The notes under the pieces were generated by a model. It saw nothing but the letters and a program-made list of their open reading frames with translations. It searched no databases and had not been told where the DNA came from. From NCBI GenBank assembly GCA_963691755.1, contig OY829366.1, positions 1 through 64,000 of the forward strand: a DNA stretch of 64,000 nucleotides, written 5' to 3'. Below are positions 1 through 7,305 of this stretch, in pieces; the first letter of the stretch is position 1, and each line of letters begins with the position of its first letter. Made by a program: the position numbers and the translations under genes. Origin of the DNA: Dinoroseobacter sp013215265. Its GTDB lineage: Bacteria > Pseudomonadota > Alphaproteobacteria > Rhodobacterales > Rhodobacteraceae.

Positions 1-85
1 GCGTGAAACGACGCTCAACGCTAACTGTTACGGTCTGTGCATTTGCGGCGCTGGTCACAACACCAGAGAGAATACGCTTAGGCAT
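1..85 (-). CDS. rpsQ: 30S ribosomal protein S17, 5' part only
   Basis: The ATG is at 83-85 on the minus strand and the frame runs off the left edge. The visible N-terminus begins MPKRILSGVV and contains ANAQTVTV and VERRF, the opening strands of bacterial S17, which binds 16S rRNA early in 30S assembly. It lies 12 bases after the rpmC stop, the usual L29-S17 order, so it should be on the same mRNA as rpmC. Confidence 0.93.
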   Translation of the reverse strand, partial: MPKRILSGVVTSAANAQTVTVSVERRFT

Positions 86-97
86 CAGGCAAGCTCC

Positions 98-301
98 TTA
101 TTCAGCAGCCGCTTGCGCGGCTTTTTCGTTGAGAATGGTGTTCACGCGCGCAACGTCGCGGCGCACCTGACGCATACGCGCGGTGTTCTCAAGCTGGTTG
201 GTTGCTTGCTGGAAGCGCAGATTGAAGGCTTCCTTTTTCAGCGCAGTCAGCTCATCACGGAGCTGATCTGGCGTCTTTTCACGCAGTTCCTGGGCGTTCA
301 T
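98..301 (-). CDS. rpmC: 50S ribosomal protein L29
   Basis: A small, helical, Arg/Lys-rich protein with the L29 pattern (MNAQELREK, KKEAFNLRFQ, NTARMRQVRRDVARV). It sits near the peptide exit tunnel of the 50S subunit. Two in-frame ATGs are possible, at 307 and 301. An AAAGGA lies 8 bases before the second and only 2 before the first, so 301 (67 residues) is chosen. Unusually, the preceding ribosomal gene rplP is more than 4 kb away, so L29 heads its own transcription unit with a candidate promoter at 393-421. Confidence 0.93.
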   Translation of the reverse strand: MNAQELREKTPDQLRDELTALKKEAFNLRFQQATNQLENTARMRQVRRDVARVNTILNEKAAQAAAE

Positions 302-324
302 CGCCATTTTCCTTTTTGCAACAT

Positions 325-372
325 CACTGGCAGGCCCCTCCCTTTTGGCGGCGGGTCACCCTGATTCCAGTG
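325..372 (-). other. hairpin in the rpmC leader
   Basis: Read on the minus strand, CACTGG (367-372) pairs with CCAGTG (325-330), and inside it CAGG (360-363) pairs with CCTG (331-334) around a G/C-rich loop. It lies between the inferred start of transcription (about 386) and the rpmC ATG. It could be a regulatory leader; function is inferred from position only. Confidence 0.4.
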
Positions 373-392
373 GACTTCGTGGATGAGGGGGT

Positions 393-421
393 CGTATAGG
401 AGGGGACGGCGCGAAAGACAA
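393..421 (-). promoter_or_regulatory. candidate sigma70 promoter for rpmC-rpsQ
   Basis: On the minus strand, TTGTCT (416-421) is followed by exactly 17 bases and TATACG (393-398). The geometry matches the stronger promoter in front of rpsL. Transcription would start near 386, leaving a leader of about 85 nt before the rpmC ATG at 301. It explains how these genes are expressed downstream of the terminator that follows rplP. Confidence 0.5.
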
Positions 422-590
422 GAGCCAACTGAGCAGACTTTATCCGCCGTTCAAGACTTCGCCAACGGTGCCCATGTGACGCGAGAGGCGACGGGCGACT
501 TTCATCTTAATGTACAAGACTGTCTAAAGAAAATCTTTTAGGTCACCGTGATGAAAAGAGCAGTATACGAGGGCCCTCACTCGGTAGACC

Positions 591-1046
591 TTACCAATCC
601 ACGTAATCAAGGAATTCGGCCAAAGCGCTATCCCAACGGTTTATAATCCGCTCAAAATCAGCTTGTGACAGATCGGTGGCACCAGGAACCAGCATACGGA
701 TCCAAGGGTCACCCTCATCATTGATCGACGCGGTGCCGGCGACTTTCTCATGGTTCCATTGGTTCATCTTCAAAGCCGTCAGGGGATCGTCCAAATCGAA
801 ACCCGCAGAAAATTGGATATCTCGGCACTTCGCATTGTCGCGACAACCATAAAAGAAAACGCTGAAGTTCACGCCGTTCGAAGAAGACGTTATCTTGGGG
901 TCCCCCATACTGTCCATGCCAATAACCGCCCTGTACCCTAGGTCCTGCATTGCGTAGGCAATACTACGCGCGTCAGAGGAGCTAATGTTTTGGCCAAGCG
1001 CAAAACTTGGCATGAGCAAAACGGACAGTAATGCAAGTTTCCACAT
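591..1046 (-). CDS. secreted YbjN-domain protein
   Basis: 151 residues starting with a typical Sec signal peptide (MWKLALLSVLLMPSFALG), so the mature protein is probably periplasmic. The rest has the small alpha/beta YbjN-like layout: an N-terminal helix (DARSIAYAMQDLGY), a strand block ending VFFYGC..NAKCRDIQFSAGFD with two Cys that could form a disulfide, and a helical C-terminus (LSQADFERIINRW). YbjN-family members are chaperone- or effector-like with no catalytic activity known. It is one of the genes occupying the gap between rplP and rpmC. Family assignment is by pattern recognition. Confidence 0.65.
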   Translation of the reverse strand: MWKLALLSVLLMPSFALGQNISSSDARSIAYAMQDLGYRAVIGMDSMGDPKITSSSNGVNFSVFFYGCRDNAKCRDIQFSAGFDLDDPLTALKMNQWNHEKVAGTASINDEGDPWIRMLVPGATDLSQADFERIINRWDSALAEFLDYVDW

Positions 1047-1250
1047 AAAGATGACCCTCTGATTACACTTCTTCTTACCGTCAAGCTAAAGGGTTAGTAG
1101 AATTTAGCAAACAACTTATCTCAGTCATTAGCCTTGGACCCGCTGGCCATGTGGGGCATGTTACGCAAGCGAGACAGCGCCTAGGACAGACGCCCCACTG
1201 CCCGACGTGTTGCCCAGCAAGCCCTAACCCTAGCCCTAAAGAATAAGAAC

Positions 1251-1871
1251 ATGCCCGAAATCTGCTCCCTCTTTGTTACTCGCCTCTACCATGCCGTTCT
1301 ATCGGAAACATCTCCAGAGGTTGACTATGCCGAGCTTGAGGCTTCTTGCTATGCTATCGCCGAAGATGACGAAGCTGGACAGGAATGGTGCGAACAGAAC
1401 GGTTATCCTGGTTATACCTCCTACGCATCGCTAGACGATTTGCCCTGGCGGTTCCCTATTTTCGGTGATCTCAAAAAAGCTCTCGACAAACATGTCGCGT
1501 CCTTTGCGAAGGACCTTCATTTCGATCTGGGCGAAAAAAAACTCAAGCTCGACAGCCTTTGGATCAACATACTGCCCGAGGGCGGCATCCACACCAGTCA
1601 CCTCCATCCTCATTCAGTGATATCCGGGACGACCTATGTCTCGATGCCCGAAGACACCAGCGCGTTAAAACTGGAGGACCCGCGCTCTGCCAGGATGATG
1701 GCGGCTCCCGGGCGCACCAAGGACGCTCCGCAAAAGCTGCAACCCTTCGTATACATCCAGCCCTCGGTTGGCGATGTTTTGCTTTGGGAAAGCTGGCTGC
1801 GTCATGAAGTGCCTATGAACATGTCCGAAGACGAGCGGATCAGCGTGAGTTTCAACTACGGCTGGGCCTAG
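1251..1871 (+). CDS. TIGR02466-like putative 2OG-Fe(II) oxygenase
   Basis: 206 residues. The core from about residue 100 (LDSLWINILPEGGIHTSHLHPHSVISGTTYVSMP) through SVGDVLLWESWLRHEVPMN to ERISVSFNYGW matches the TIGR02466/2OG-Fe(II) oxygenase fold: a His-rich first metal motif, a second His in LRHEVP, and the C-terminal Arg (ERISVSF) that would bind 2-oxoglutarate. The substrate is unknown. The N-terminus ends FVTRLYHAVL, usual for this family (a short beta hairpin before the jelly roll). No strong ribosome site precedes the ATG. It is followed 40 bases later by the acyltransferase gene, so they may be co-transcribed. Confidence 0.72.
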   Translation: MPEICSLFVTRLYHAVLSETSPEVDYAELEASCYAIAEDDEAGQEWCEQNGYPGYTSYASLDDLPWRFPIFGDLKKALDKHVASFAKDLHFDLGEKKLKLDSLWINILPEGGIHTSHLHPHSVISGTTYVSMPEDTSALKLEDPRSARMMAAPGRTKDAPQKLQPFVYIQPSVGDVLLWESWLRHEVPMNMSEDERISVSFNYGWA

Positions 1872-1911
1872 GCCCTTCACTTTCAATCCTTTTCCGGACT
1901 AGCCTTGACGG

Positions 1912-2577
1912 ATGGTCAAGTTGATGTCCCTGCCCCGGCGTCTCGCTGCCCGCTTCGTGGGGCATGCCTTAACGTTTATCGCGCGCTTTATCATTGCCGC
2001 CCGGGCGGACTGGCGAGGGATCGAACCCGTCCCCCGACAGCGTGTTTATTTCGCCAATCATGTCAGCAATGCCGATATGCCCATGGTTTGGGCGGTCCTT
2101 CCCCCTGCCCTGAGGCGACAGACCCGTCCGGTAGCCGCGGCCGACTATTGGCTGAAAAACCGCCTGCGCGCTTTCGCAGGGCGAGATGTCTTCGGCGCTG
2201 TGCTGATTGACCGTCGACCGGAAGCGCGTGTGGAAGACCCCATGGAAAAGATACTGGAGGCGCTCGACGAAGGCGCTTCACTGATCATATTCCCGGAAGG
2301 TAACCGGAACATGACGGACGACCCGCTGTTGCCCTTTAGGTCAGGTCTTTACAACATGGGCAAGGCGCGCCCGGAGGTAGACTTGGTTCCCACATGGATC
2401 GCGAACCTGAATGAGATCATGCCCAAAGGGGAAATCATCCCACTTCCTTTGATTTGCACGGTAACCTTTGGCGCGCCCCTGCACGTTGAGAAAGACGAAG
2501 ACAAGGATGCGTTCTTACAACGCGCAGCCGATGCGTTGGTCTCCCTGTCCGACCCGACCTTCGATGAGATCACATGA
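1912..2577 (+). CDS. PlsC-type lysophospholipid acyltransferase
   Basis: 221 residues. Acyltransferase motif I is NHVSNADMP (H-x4-D) at about residue 49, and motif III is FPEGNR (FPEGTR in most homologues) at about residue 125. These are the catalytic and glycerol-phosphate-binding motifs of membrane-associated 1-acylglycerol-phosphate acyltransferases. The stop overlaps the next start by four bases (ATGA), so it is translationally coupled to a CdsA-like gene. Such PlsC/CdsA paralogue pairs are distinct from the housekeeping plsC and cdsA and may make or remodel a minor lipid; the product is not known. Confidence 0.85.
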   Translation: MVKLMSLPRRLAARFVGHALTFIARFIIAARADWRGIEPVPRQRVYFANHVSNADMPMVWAVLPPALRRQTRPVAAADYWLKNRLRAFAGRDVFGAVLIDRRPEARVEDPMEKILEALDEGASLIIFPEGNRNMTDDPLLPFRSGLYNMGKARPEVDLVPTWIANLNEIMPKGEIIPLPLICTVTFGAPLHVEKDEDKDAFLQRAADALVSLSDPTFDEIT

Positions 2578-3509
2578 CAGACACCACCTCTGATATCCTG
2601 CTCCTGAGCATTGGGGTCATAATCCTTTTGGTCGGGCTGACGCTATTTGGCGAATTTATGCGTGGTCGTTACCCCGTCGGGGAAAGCAATCAGGTCGTCG
2701 AGACCTTCATGCAAAGGGTAAATTCCTGGTGGGCGATCGTCATTCTGACATCAGGTGCGGCTTTGCTTGGGGAACTGGCCCTGCTCTTGCTCTTTGCGTT
2801 CGCGAGCTTCGCGGCGTTGCGCGAATTTCTGACATTTTCCTATAAACGGCAGGCAGATCACCTGTCTCTGGCCCTTGGATTTTTCGTGATCCTACCCTTG
2901 CAATACCTCTTTATTGGGCTTGGCTGGACAGGTCTATTTGCGGTGTTTATCCCGGTTTACGCCTTTCTTTTATTGCCGATTGTCAGTGCCCTACGCGGGG
3001 ATTCCAACCGGTTTCTGATCCGTGTCGCCGAAACCCAATGGGGTTTGATGATTTGTATCTTCTGCATAAGCCACATCCCCGCCTTGATGACATTTGAAAT
3101 GGGAGATGGAAGATCGGTCCTTCTGATCCTGTTCTTCGTCATGGTTGTGCAATTCGGGGATCTGATTGAGTACTATGCGGGCCGGAAATTCGGGGTCCGC
3201 AAGATCGCGCCTCATCTGTCACCTAAGACAATTCGTGGGATGATCGCAGGTGTACTTGGGACAACGGTTATTGGTGCCTTGCTCAGCTGGATCACACCAT
3301 ATGGAATAGTGGGTGCTGCGATGATGGCAGCATTGGCTTCGCTGACGGGAATGTTCGGAAGCCTCGTTTTCGCAGCGATTAAGCGCGACAAGGGAGTGAA
3401 GGACTGGTCACATCTTATCCCCGGACAAGGGGGGTTTCTGGATCAGCTTGATAGCGTCATCTTCGCGGCCCCGGTTTTCTACCACGTTACCATGTTGGTT
3501 TGGAAATAG
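2574..3509 (+). CDS. CdsA-like phosphatidate cytidylyltransferase paralogue
   Basis: 311 residues with about eight hydrophobic segments. The C-terminus carries a recognisable but altered CDP-diglyceride synthase signature: KR-x4-KD, then PGQGGFLDQLD. The canonical motif has HGG and DRxD, so a His and an Arg are replaced by Gln. This matches the YnbB-like paralogues rather than the essential CdsA. The enzyme would form a CDP-activated lipid from CTP in the inner membrane. It overlaps the acyltransferase gene by 4 bases. Confidence 0.82.
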   Translation: MTDTTSDILLLSIGVIILLVGLTLFGEFMRGRYPVGESNQVVETFMQRVNSWWAIVILTSGAALLGELALLLLFAFASFAALREFLTFSYKRQADHLSLALGFFVILPLQYLFIGLGWTGLFAVFIPVYAFLLLPIVSALRGDSNRFLIRVAETQWGLMICIFCISHIPALMTFEMGDGRSVLLILFFVMVVQFGDLIEYYAGRKFGVRKIAPHLSPKTIRGMIAGVLGTTVIGALLSWITPYGIVGAAMMAALASLTGMFGSLVFAAIKRDKGVKDWSHLIPGQGGFLDQLDSVIFAAPVFYHVTMLVWK

Positions 3510-3590
3510 GCCAAAGTTCACACATGTTGGCAGAAGTTGCACCGCTTTCGGCACTGTGTTGAGAGAATGTGAACCGTTTCAGCCCGAATG

Positions 3591-4094
3591 TTAGGGCAGG
3601 CTTAGACCGCCCATCTGATCGATATCGGTGATCCAGAGAACCGTCGCTTTGTCCTTGTAGGTCGCGATTAACTCGCGCCATTTTGGCATCCACTTCTGGT
3701 CGATCTACCAAACGGTTTTGAAGAGGTCTTTCGTAGGAGGCGGGGTGTCATGGCCGCCGGGACGCAGCGCGATCTCGCCGCGTTGCCAGACGGCTTGGCG
3801 TTCGGCCAGAAGCCAGTAGTTTTGCCAGAGCGGTAAGTCGCAGAGGATGATGTGGGCGGCGCGGTAAAGGCGGTCGGCCATGGTTCCGATGCGACCGTGG
3901 CCGTGGAGAATTCAGGCGTCCTCTGCGTTCAGCTTGGCATGGGCCGCGTTGTAGGTCTCGGCGTCGGTGGGGGTCCAGTCGGGATTCCATTGCAGAGCAT
4001 CGACCTCGTGGCGCGGAAGCCCATGCTCCTCGGCGAGGTGCTTGAAGAGGGTCGACTTGCCGCTGCCGGGGTTTCCGATAAGGGCGATGCGCAT
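3591..4094 (-). pseudogene. P-loop adenylate-kinase-like protein, two in-frame stops
   Basis: Reading from the ATG at 4094 gives MRIALIGNPGSGKSTLFKHLA, a clear Walker A P-loop of the FlaR/adenylate-kinase-like family. A TGA at 3912-3914 interrupts the frame. The same frame continues open (RIGTMADRLYRAAHIILCDLP) to a TAG at 3705-3707, then again (WMPKWRELIATYKDK) to the final TAA at 3591-3593. There is no frameshift: 168 codons with two nonsense changes, the first where family members usually have Trp. The reading-frame conservation suggests a recently lost gene. Confidence 0.8.
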
Positions 4095-4165
4095 ATGGGC
4101 CTCGTTAGGTAAGATGCTCTCTCAATAACAGAGCAACGCGCCAGAACCGAGGGGCTGGTGCTGAA

Positions 4166-4218
4166 AGCGCCCGCCCCGTGGGGGCGGTTCGGGCGCTGCC
4201 ATTTGCAGGGCAAATGGC
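4166..4218. repeat. two adjacent inverted repeats
   Basis: AGCGCCCG (4166-4173) pairs with CGGGCGCT (4190-4197), enclosing CCGCCCC/GGGGCGG. Directly next to it GCCATTTG (4198-4205) pairs with CAAATGGC (4211-4218). No T-run follows on either strand, so this is not a standard terminator. It could be a dispersed REP-like element; only one copy is seen in this window. Confidence 0.5.
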
Positions 4219-4415
4219 ATTGGCGTCACTCCTTCTCAATGGTTCAACTTTAGCAAATTGCTTTCGAAAGCAGTTGATCGCCACCCCTCACGTGAATGGT
4301 GAAAAGCGCACCCCTTCGCCCCGCATCTCCAGGATAATGCTCAAAGCCACTAGGGGCCAAAAGGTCAACGGCGCAGCAATGCCCGCCAGGTTTAAACAAG
4401 TCATCATATCGCATA

Positions 4416-4452
4416 AGTAAAACAAAACCCCCGCCTGTTTCCAAGCGGGGGC
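4416..4452 (-). terminator. rho-independent terminator after rplP
   Basis: Read on the minus strand: CCCCCGC (4445-4451) and GCGGGGG (4428-4434) form a 7-bp G/C stem, followed by GTTTTGTTTTA. It lies 33 bases after the rplP stop and would end the rplB-rplP transcript, where most bacteria read straight through into rpmC. The rest of 4095-4415 holds only the repeat at 4166-4218. Confidence 0.85.
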
Positions 4453-4484
4453 TCCAAATCTTTTAGCTCAGATCGAGCGAGACC

Positions 4485-4898
4485 TTACCAGTCCTCGCGC
4501 ACCACGGTGCGGGTTTTGACCGGCAGCTTCATCGCAGCAAGGCGCAGGGCCTCACGGGCGATCGGCTCGGACACGCCGTCGATCTCAAACATGATCCGGC
4601 CTGGCTTGACCTTCGCGGTCCAGCGGTCGACCGAGCCCTTACCTTTACCCATACGAACTTCGATAGGCTTTGCGGTAACGGGCAGATCCGGGAAGATCCG
4701 GATCCAGACACGGCCCTGACGTTTCATGTGGCGGGTCATCGCGCGGCGTGCCGCTTCGATTTGACGAGCCGTGATACGTTCAGGCTGGAGTGCTTTCAGA
4801 CCGTAGGTGCCAAAGTTCAGATCGGAGCCACCTTTGGCTTCACCCCGGATCCGGCCTTTGTGCATCTTGCGGAACTTTGTGCGCTTTGGTTGCAGCAT
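4485..4898 (-). CDS. rplP: 50S ribosomal protein L16
   Basis: 137 residues, the normal length. It has the conserved start MLQPKRTKFRKMHKGR, the central ARRAMTRHMKRQGRVWIRIFPD and the C-terminal REALRLAAMKLPVKT. L16 is needed for the A-site and for 50S maturation. It lies 12 bases after rpsC and is the last gene of its transcript, being followed by a strong terminator. Confidence 0.97.
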   Translation of the reverse strand: MLQPKRTKFRKMHKGRIRGEAKGGSDLNFGTYGLKALQPERITARQIEAARRAMTRHMKRQGRVWIRIFPDLPVTAKPIEVRMGKGKGSVDRWTAKVKPGRIMFEIDGVSEPIAREALRLAAMKLPVKTRTVVREDW

Positions 4899-4910
4899 AT
4901 CGTCTACTCC

Positions 4911-5615
4911 TTAGCGGTCGCGACGGGGGCGCGGGCCGCCGCCTTCCTGGAGCTCCTGATGGCGACGGTCACGGGCAGCAGGATCGTGCTCCATGATTTC
5001 ACCTTTGAAGATCCAGACCTTGATGCCGATGATCCCATACGGGGTCGAGGCTTCAACAGTTGCGAAGTCAATGTCGGCACGCAGAGTGTGCAAAGGCACG
5101 CGACCTTCACGATACCATTCTGTCCGTGCAATCTCGGCACCGCCAAGACGACCTGCAACGTTCACCCGGATGCCCAGGGCGCCCATACGCATGGCGTTCT
5201 GCACGGCACGCTTCATTGCGCGACGGAAAGAAACACGACGTTCCAGCTGCTGGGCGATGCTTTCGCCAACGAGCTGTGCGTCAAGTTCCGGCTTGCGGAC
5301 TTCAACGATGTTGAGGTGCAGTTCGCTGTCGGTCAGGTTCGCCACTTTCTTGCGCAGGCTTTCGATATCGGCGCCTTTTTTGCCGATGATCACGCCAGGA
5401 CGCGCGGTGTGGATGGTGACACGGCACTTGCGGTGCGGACGTTCGATGATGACCTTCGAAACGCCAGCTTGCTTGCACTCTTTCTCGATGAACTCACGGA
5501 TCTTGAGATCTTCAAGAAGAAGGTCCCCGTAATCCTTGGTATCGGCGTACCAGCGGCTATCCCAGGTGCGGTTGACCTGAAGACGCATACCGATCGGGTT
5601 TACTTTATGTCCCAT
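4911..5615 (-). CDS. rpsC: 30S ribosomal protein S3
   Basis: 234 residues: an N-terminal KH domain with RPGVIIGKKGADIE (GxxG loop) at about residue 79 and the conserved C-terminal block (GRLGGAEIARTEWYREGRVPLHTLRADIDF). S3 lines the mRNA entry tunnel of the 30S subunit. Its ATG overlaps the rplV stop by one base (TAATG), which implies coupled translation. The extreme C-terminus (HDPAARDRRHQELQEGG) is the variable tail. Confidence 0.97.
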   Translation of the reverse strand: MGHKVNPIGMRLQVNRTWDSRWYADTKDYGDLLLEDLKIREFIEKECKQAGVSKVIIERPHRKCRVTIHTARPGVIIGKKGADIESLRKKVANLTDSELHLNIVEVRKPELDAQLVGESIAQQLERRVSFRRAMKRAVQNAMRMGALGIRVNVAGRLGGAEIARTEWYREGRVPLHTLRADIDFATVEASTPYGIIGIKVWIFKGEIMEHDPAARDRRHQELQEGGGPRPRRDR

Positions 5616-5995
5616 TAGGCTTGCTCCTCAATCTGGCGCACCAGGATCGTCAGTTCTGCGAACGGCTTGGTGATCTTGCCGAACCGGCCACGCGCACGTG
5701 GACGACCACGCTTCATGGTCAGGTTCTTGCCGACATAGGCCTCGGCCACGATCAGCTCGTCCACGTCGAGGTTGTGATTGTTTTCTGCATTGGCAATTGC
5801 CGACTGCAGGCACTTTTTCACATCCACTGCGATCCGCTTCTTCGAGAAGGTCAGATCGGACAGCGCTTTTTCGACCGACTTGCCGCGGATCAGGCCCGCA
5901 ACCAAGTTCAGCTTCTGAGGGCTGACGCGCAGCATGCGCAGCTTCGCCATCGCCTCGTTATCCGCCACGCGGCGGGGATTTTTATCCTTACCCAT
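5615..5995 (-). CDS. rplV: 50S ribosomal protein L22
   Basis: 126 residues with LRVSPQKLNLVAGLIRGK near the N-terminus and KRGRPRARGRFGKI near the C-terminus, the extended loop that reaches into the exit tunnel (the site of macrolide resistance changes in other bacteria). It lies 3 bases after the rpsS stop and overlaps rpsC. Confidence 0.97.
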   Translation of the reverse strand: MGKDKNPRRVADNEAMAKLRMLRVSPQKLNLVAGLIRGKSVEKALSDLTFSKKRIAVDVKKCLQSAIANAENNHNLDVDELIVAEAYVGKNLTMKRGRPRARGRFGKITKPFAELTILVRQIEEQA

Positions 5996-5998
5996 GGC

Positions 5999-6277
5999 TT
6001 ATTTCCTTTTGGCTTTCTTGTCCGCCGCGTGACCGTAATAGGTGCGCGTTGGAGAGTATTCGCCGAACTTTTGACCGATCATGTCTTCGGTGACGTTTAC
6101 CGGGATGTGCTTTTTCCCGTTGTAAACAGCGAAGGTGAGACCAACAAACTGAGGCAGAATGGTCGAGCGACGCGACCAGATCTTGATGACCTCGTTGCGA
6201 CCCGACTCGCGGGCTTTTTCGGCCTTCTTGAGGACATAAGAGTCGACAAAAGGACCTTTCCAGACAGAACGCGACAT
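5999..6277 (-). CDS. rpsS: 30S ribosomal protein S19
   Basis: 92 residues: SVWKGPFVD at the start, IKIWSRRSTILPQFVG and VYNGKKHIPVNVTEDMIG in the middle, FGEYSPTRTY near the end. S19 binds the 16S rRNA head next to S13. It is 3 bases from rplB and 3 bases from rplV, in the standard rplB-rpsS-rplV order. Confidence 0.97.
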   Translation of the reverse strand: MSRSVWKGPFVDSYVLKKAEKARESGRNEVIKIWSRRSTILPQFVGLTFAVYNGKKHIPVNVTEDMIGQKFGEYSPTRTYYGHAADKKAKRK

Positions 6278-6280
6278 CTA

Positions 6281-7123
6281 TCAGCGCCCCTTCTTCTTGG
6301 CGTGCCGCGAGCGGATGATCAGCTTCGAGGACGCTTTGTTCTTGTTGCGAGTACGTGCACCTTTGGTTGGCTTGCCCCAAGGGGTAACCGGGTGACGACC
6401 ACCAGAGGTCCGGCCTTCACCACCACCATGGGGGTGATCGACGGGGTTCATCACGACACCGCGCACAGAAGGACGGATGCCCTTGTGACGGTTGCGACCC
6501 GCTTTACCGAAGTTCTGGTTGGAGTTGTCGGGGTTCGAGACCGCGCCAACGGTTGCGATGCATTCCTGGCGCACCAGACGCAGCTCGCCCGAAGACAAGC
6601 GGATCTGGGCGTAGCCACCGTCACGACCAACAAACTGTGCGTAAGCACCGGCTGCACGGGCGATCTGGCCGCCTTTGCCTGGCTTGAGTTCGATGTTGTG
6701 AACAATAGTCCCGATCGGCATGCCCGAGAACGGCATCGCGTTGCCAGGCTTGATGTCGGCTTTCGCGCTTGAGATCACCTGATCGCCAACGGCGAGGCGC
6801 TGTGGCGCGAGGATGTAGGATTGGGTGCCATCTTCGTACTGGATCAGTGCGATAAAGGCAGTCCGGTTAGGGTCATATTCAATGCGCTGTACCGTTGCGG
6901 GCATATCCATCTTGGTGCGCTTGAAATCGACGATGCGGTAGAGGCGTTTTGCCCCGCCGCCCTTGCGACGCATCGTGATCCGTCCGGTATTGTTCCGGCC
7001 ACCGTTCTTGGTCAAACCCTGTGTAAGGGATTTGACCGGACGGCCTTTCCAAAGCTCCGAACGGTCGATCAGCACCAGCCCGCGCTGGCCCGGCGTCGTC
7101 GGCTTATACGACTTGAGTGCCAT
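6281..7123 (-). CDS. rplB: 50S ribosomal protein L2
   Basis: 280 residues, normal length. It has the L2 signature PVDHPHGGGEGRT near residue 225 (the peptidyl-transferase-proximal His) and the basic C-terminal KASSKLIIRSRH. Here rplB starts a transcription unit instead of following rplW: the 2.7 kb between them contains two unrelated genes, a terminator after rplW, a promoter-like site at 7260-7288 and a highly structured leader. Confidence 0.97.
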   Translation of the reverse strand: MALKSYKPTTPGQRGLVLIDRSELWKGRPVKSLTQGLTKNGGRNNTGRITMRRKGGGAKRLYRIVDFKRTKMDMPATVQRIEYDPNRTAFIALIQYEDGTQSYILAPQRLAVGDQVISSAKADIKPGNAMPFSGMPIGTIVHNIELKPGKGGQIARAAGAYAQFVGRDGGYAQIRLSSGELRLVRQECIATVGAVSNPDNSNQNFGKAGRNRHKGIRPSVRGVVMNPVDHPHGGGEGRTSGGRHPVTPWGKPTKGARTRNKNKASSKLIIRSRHAKKKGR

Positions 7124-7253
7124 GCTTTCTGTCTTCCGTTTGCTTCGCGGGGTCTTGAGACCCCTGTCTGTTAAAAGGGCCCCGAAGGTCCCTGGTGGTC
7201 AGTGCGCTTACGCGCAACGAAACCGCCCCGGACGAATCCGGGGCGTGTTCGAT
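7124..7253 (-). other. structured 5' leader of rplB
   Basis: Between the inferred transcription start (about 7253) and the rplB ATG, the minus strand can form four successive hairpins: a 9-bp stem capped by UUCG (7224-7245), a UGCGC/GCGCA stem capped by GUAA (7203-7216), an AGGG.CC/GG.CCCU stem capped by UUCG (7176-7193) and a GGGGUC/GACCCC stem (7149-7164). UUCG and GNRA loops are typical of stable functional RNAs. The first hairpin also carries GTTTCGTT after it and may end transcripts from the upstream gene. Confidence 0.6.
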
Positions 7254-7259
7254 GGGCGG

Positions 7260-7288
7260 GGTTTAGGGTGTGTTGGCTGGGCGGTCAA
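7260..7288 (-). promoter_or_regulatory. candidate sigma70 promoter for rplB-rplP
   Basis: Minus strand TTGACC (7283-7288), 17 bases, TAAACC (7260-7265). It has the same 17-bp spacing as the candidate promoters for rpsL and rpmC. It lies just downstream of the stop of the dehydrogenase gene and gives the second ribosomal unit its own start. Confidence 0.6.
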
Positions 7289-7305
7289 GGGGACACCGCT
7301 GCTAT

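Noticed and set aside
440..505. 21-codon minus-strand ORF (MKVARRLSRHM...) upstream of the rpmC promoter
   Set aside because: Too short, weak ribosome site, no downstream coupling; kept only as a note.
5621..6772. Long plus-strand ORF antisense to rplV-rplB
   Set aside because: Shadow of GC-biased codon use in the ribosomal genes; no ribosome site and no family.
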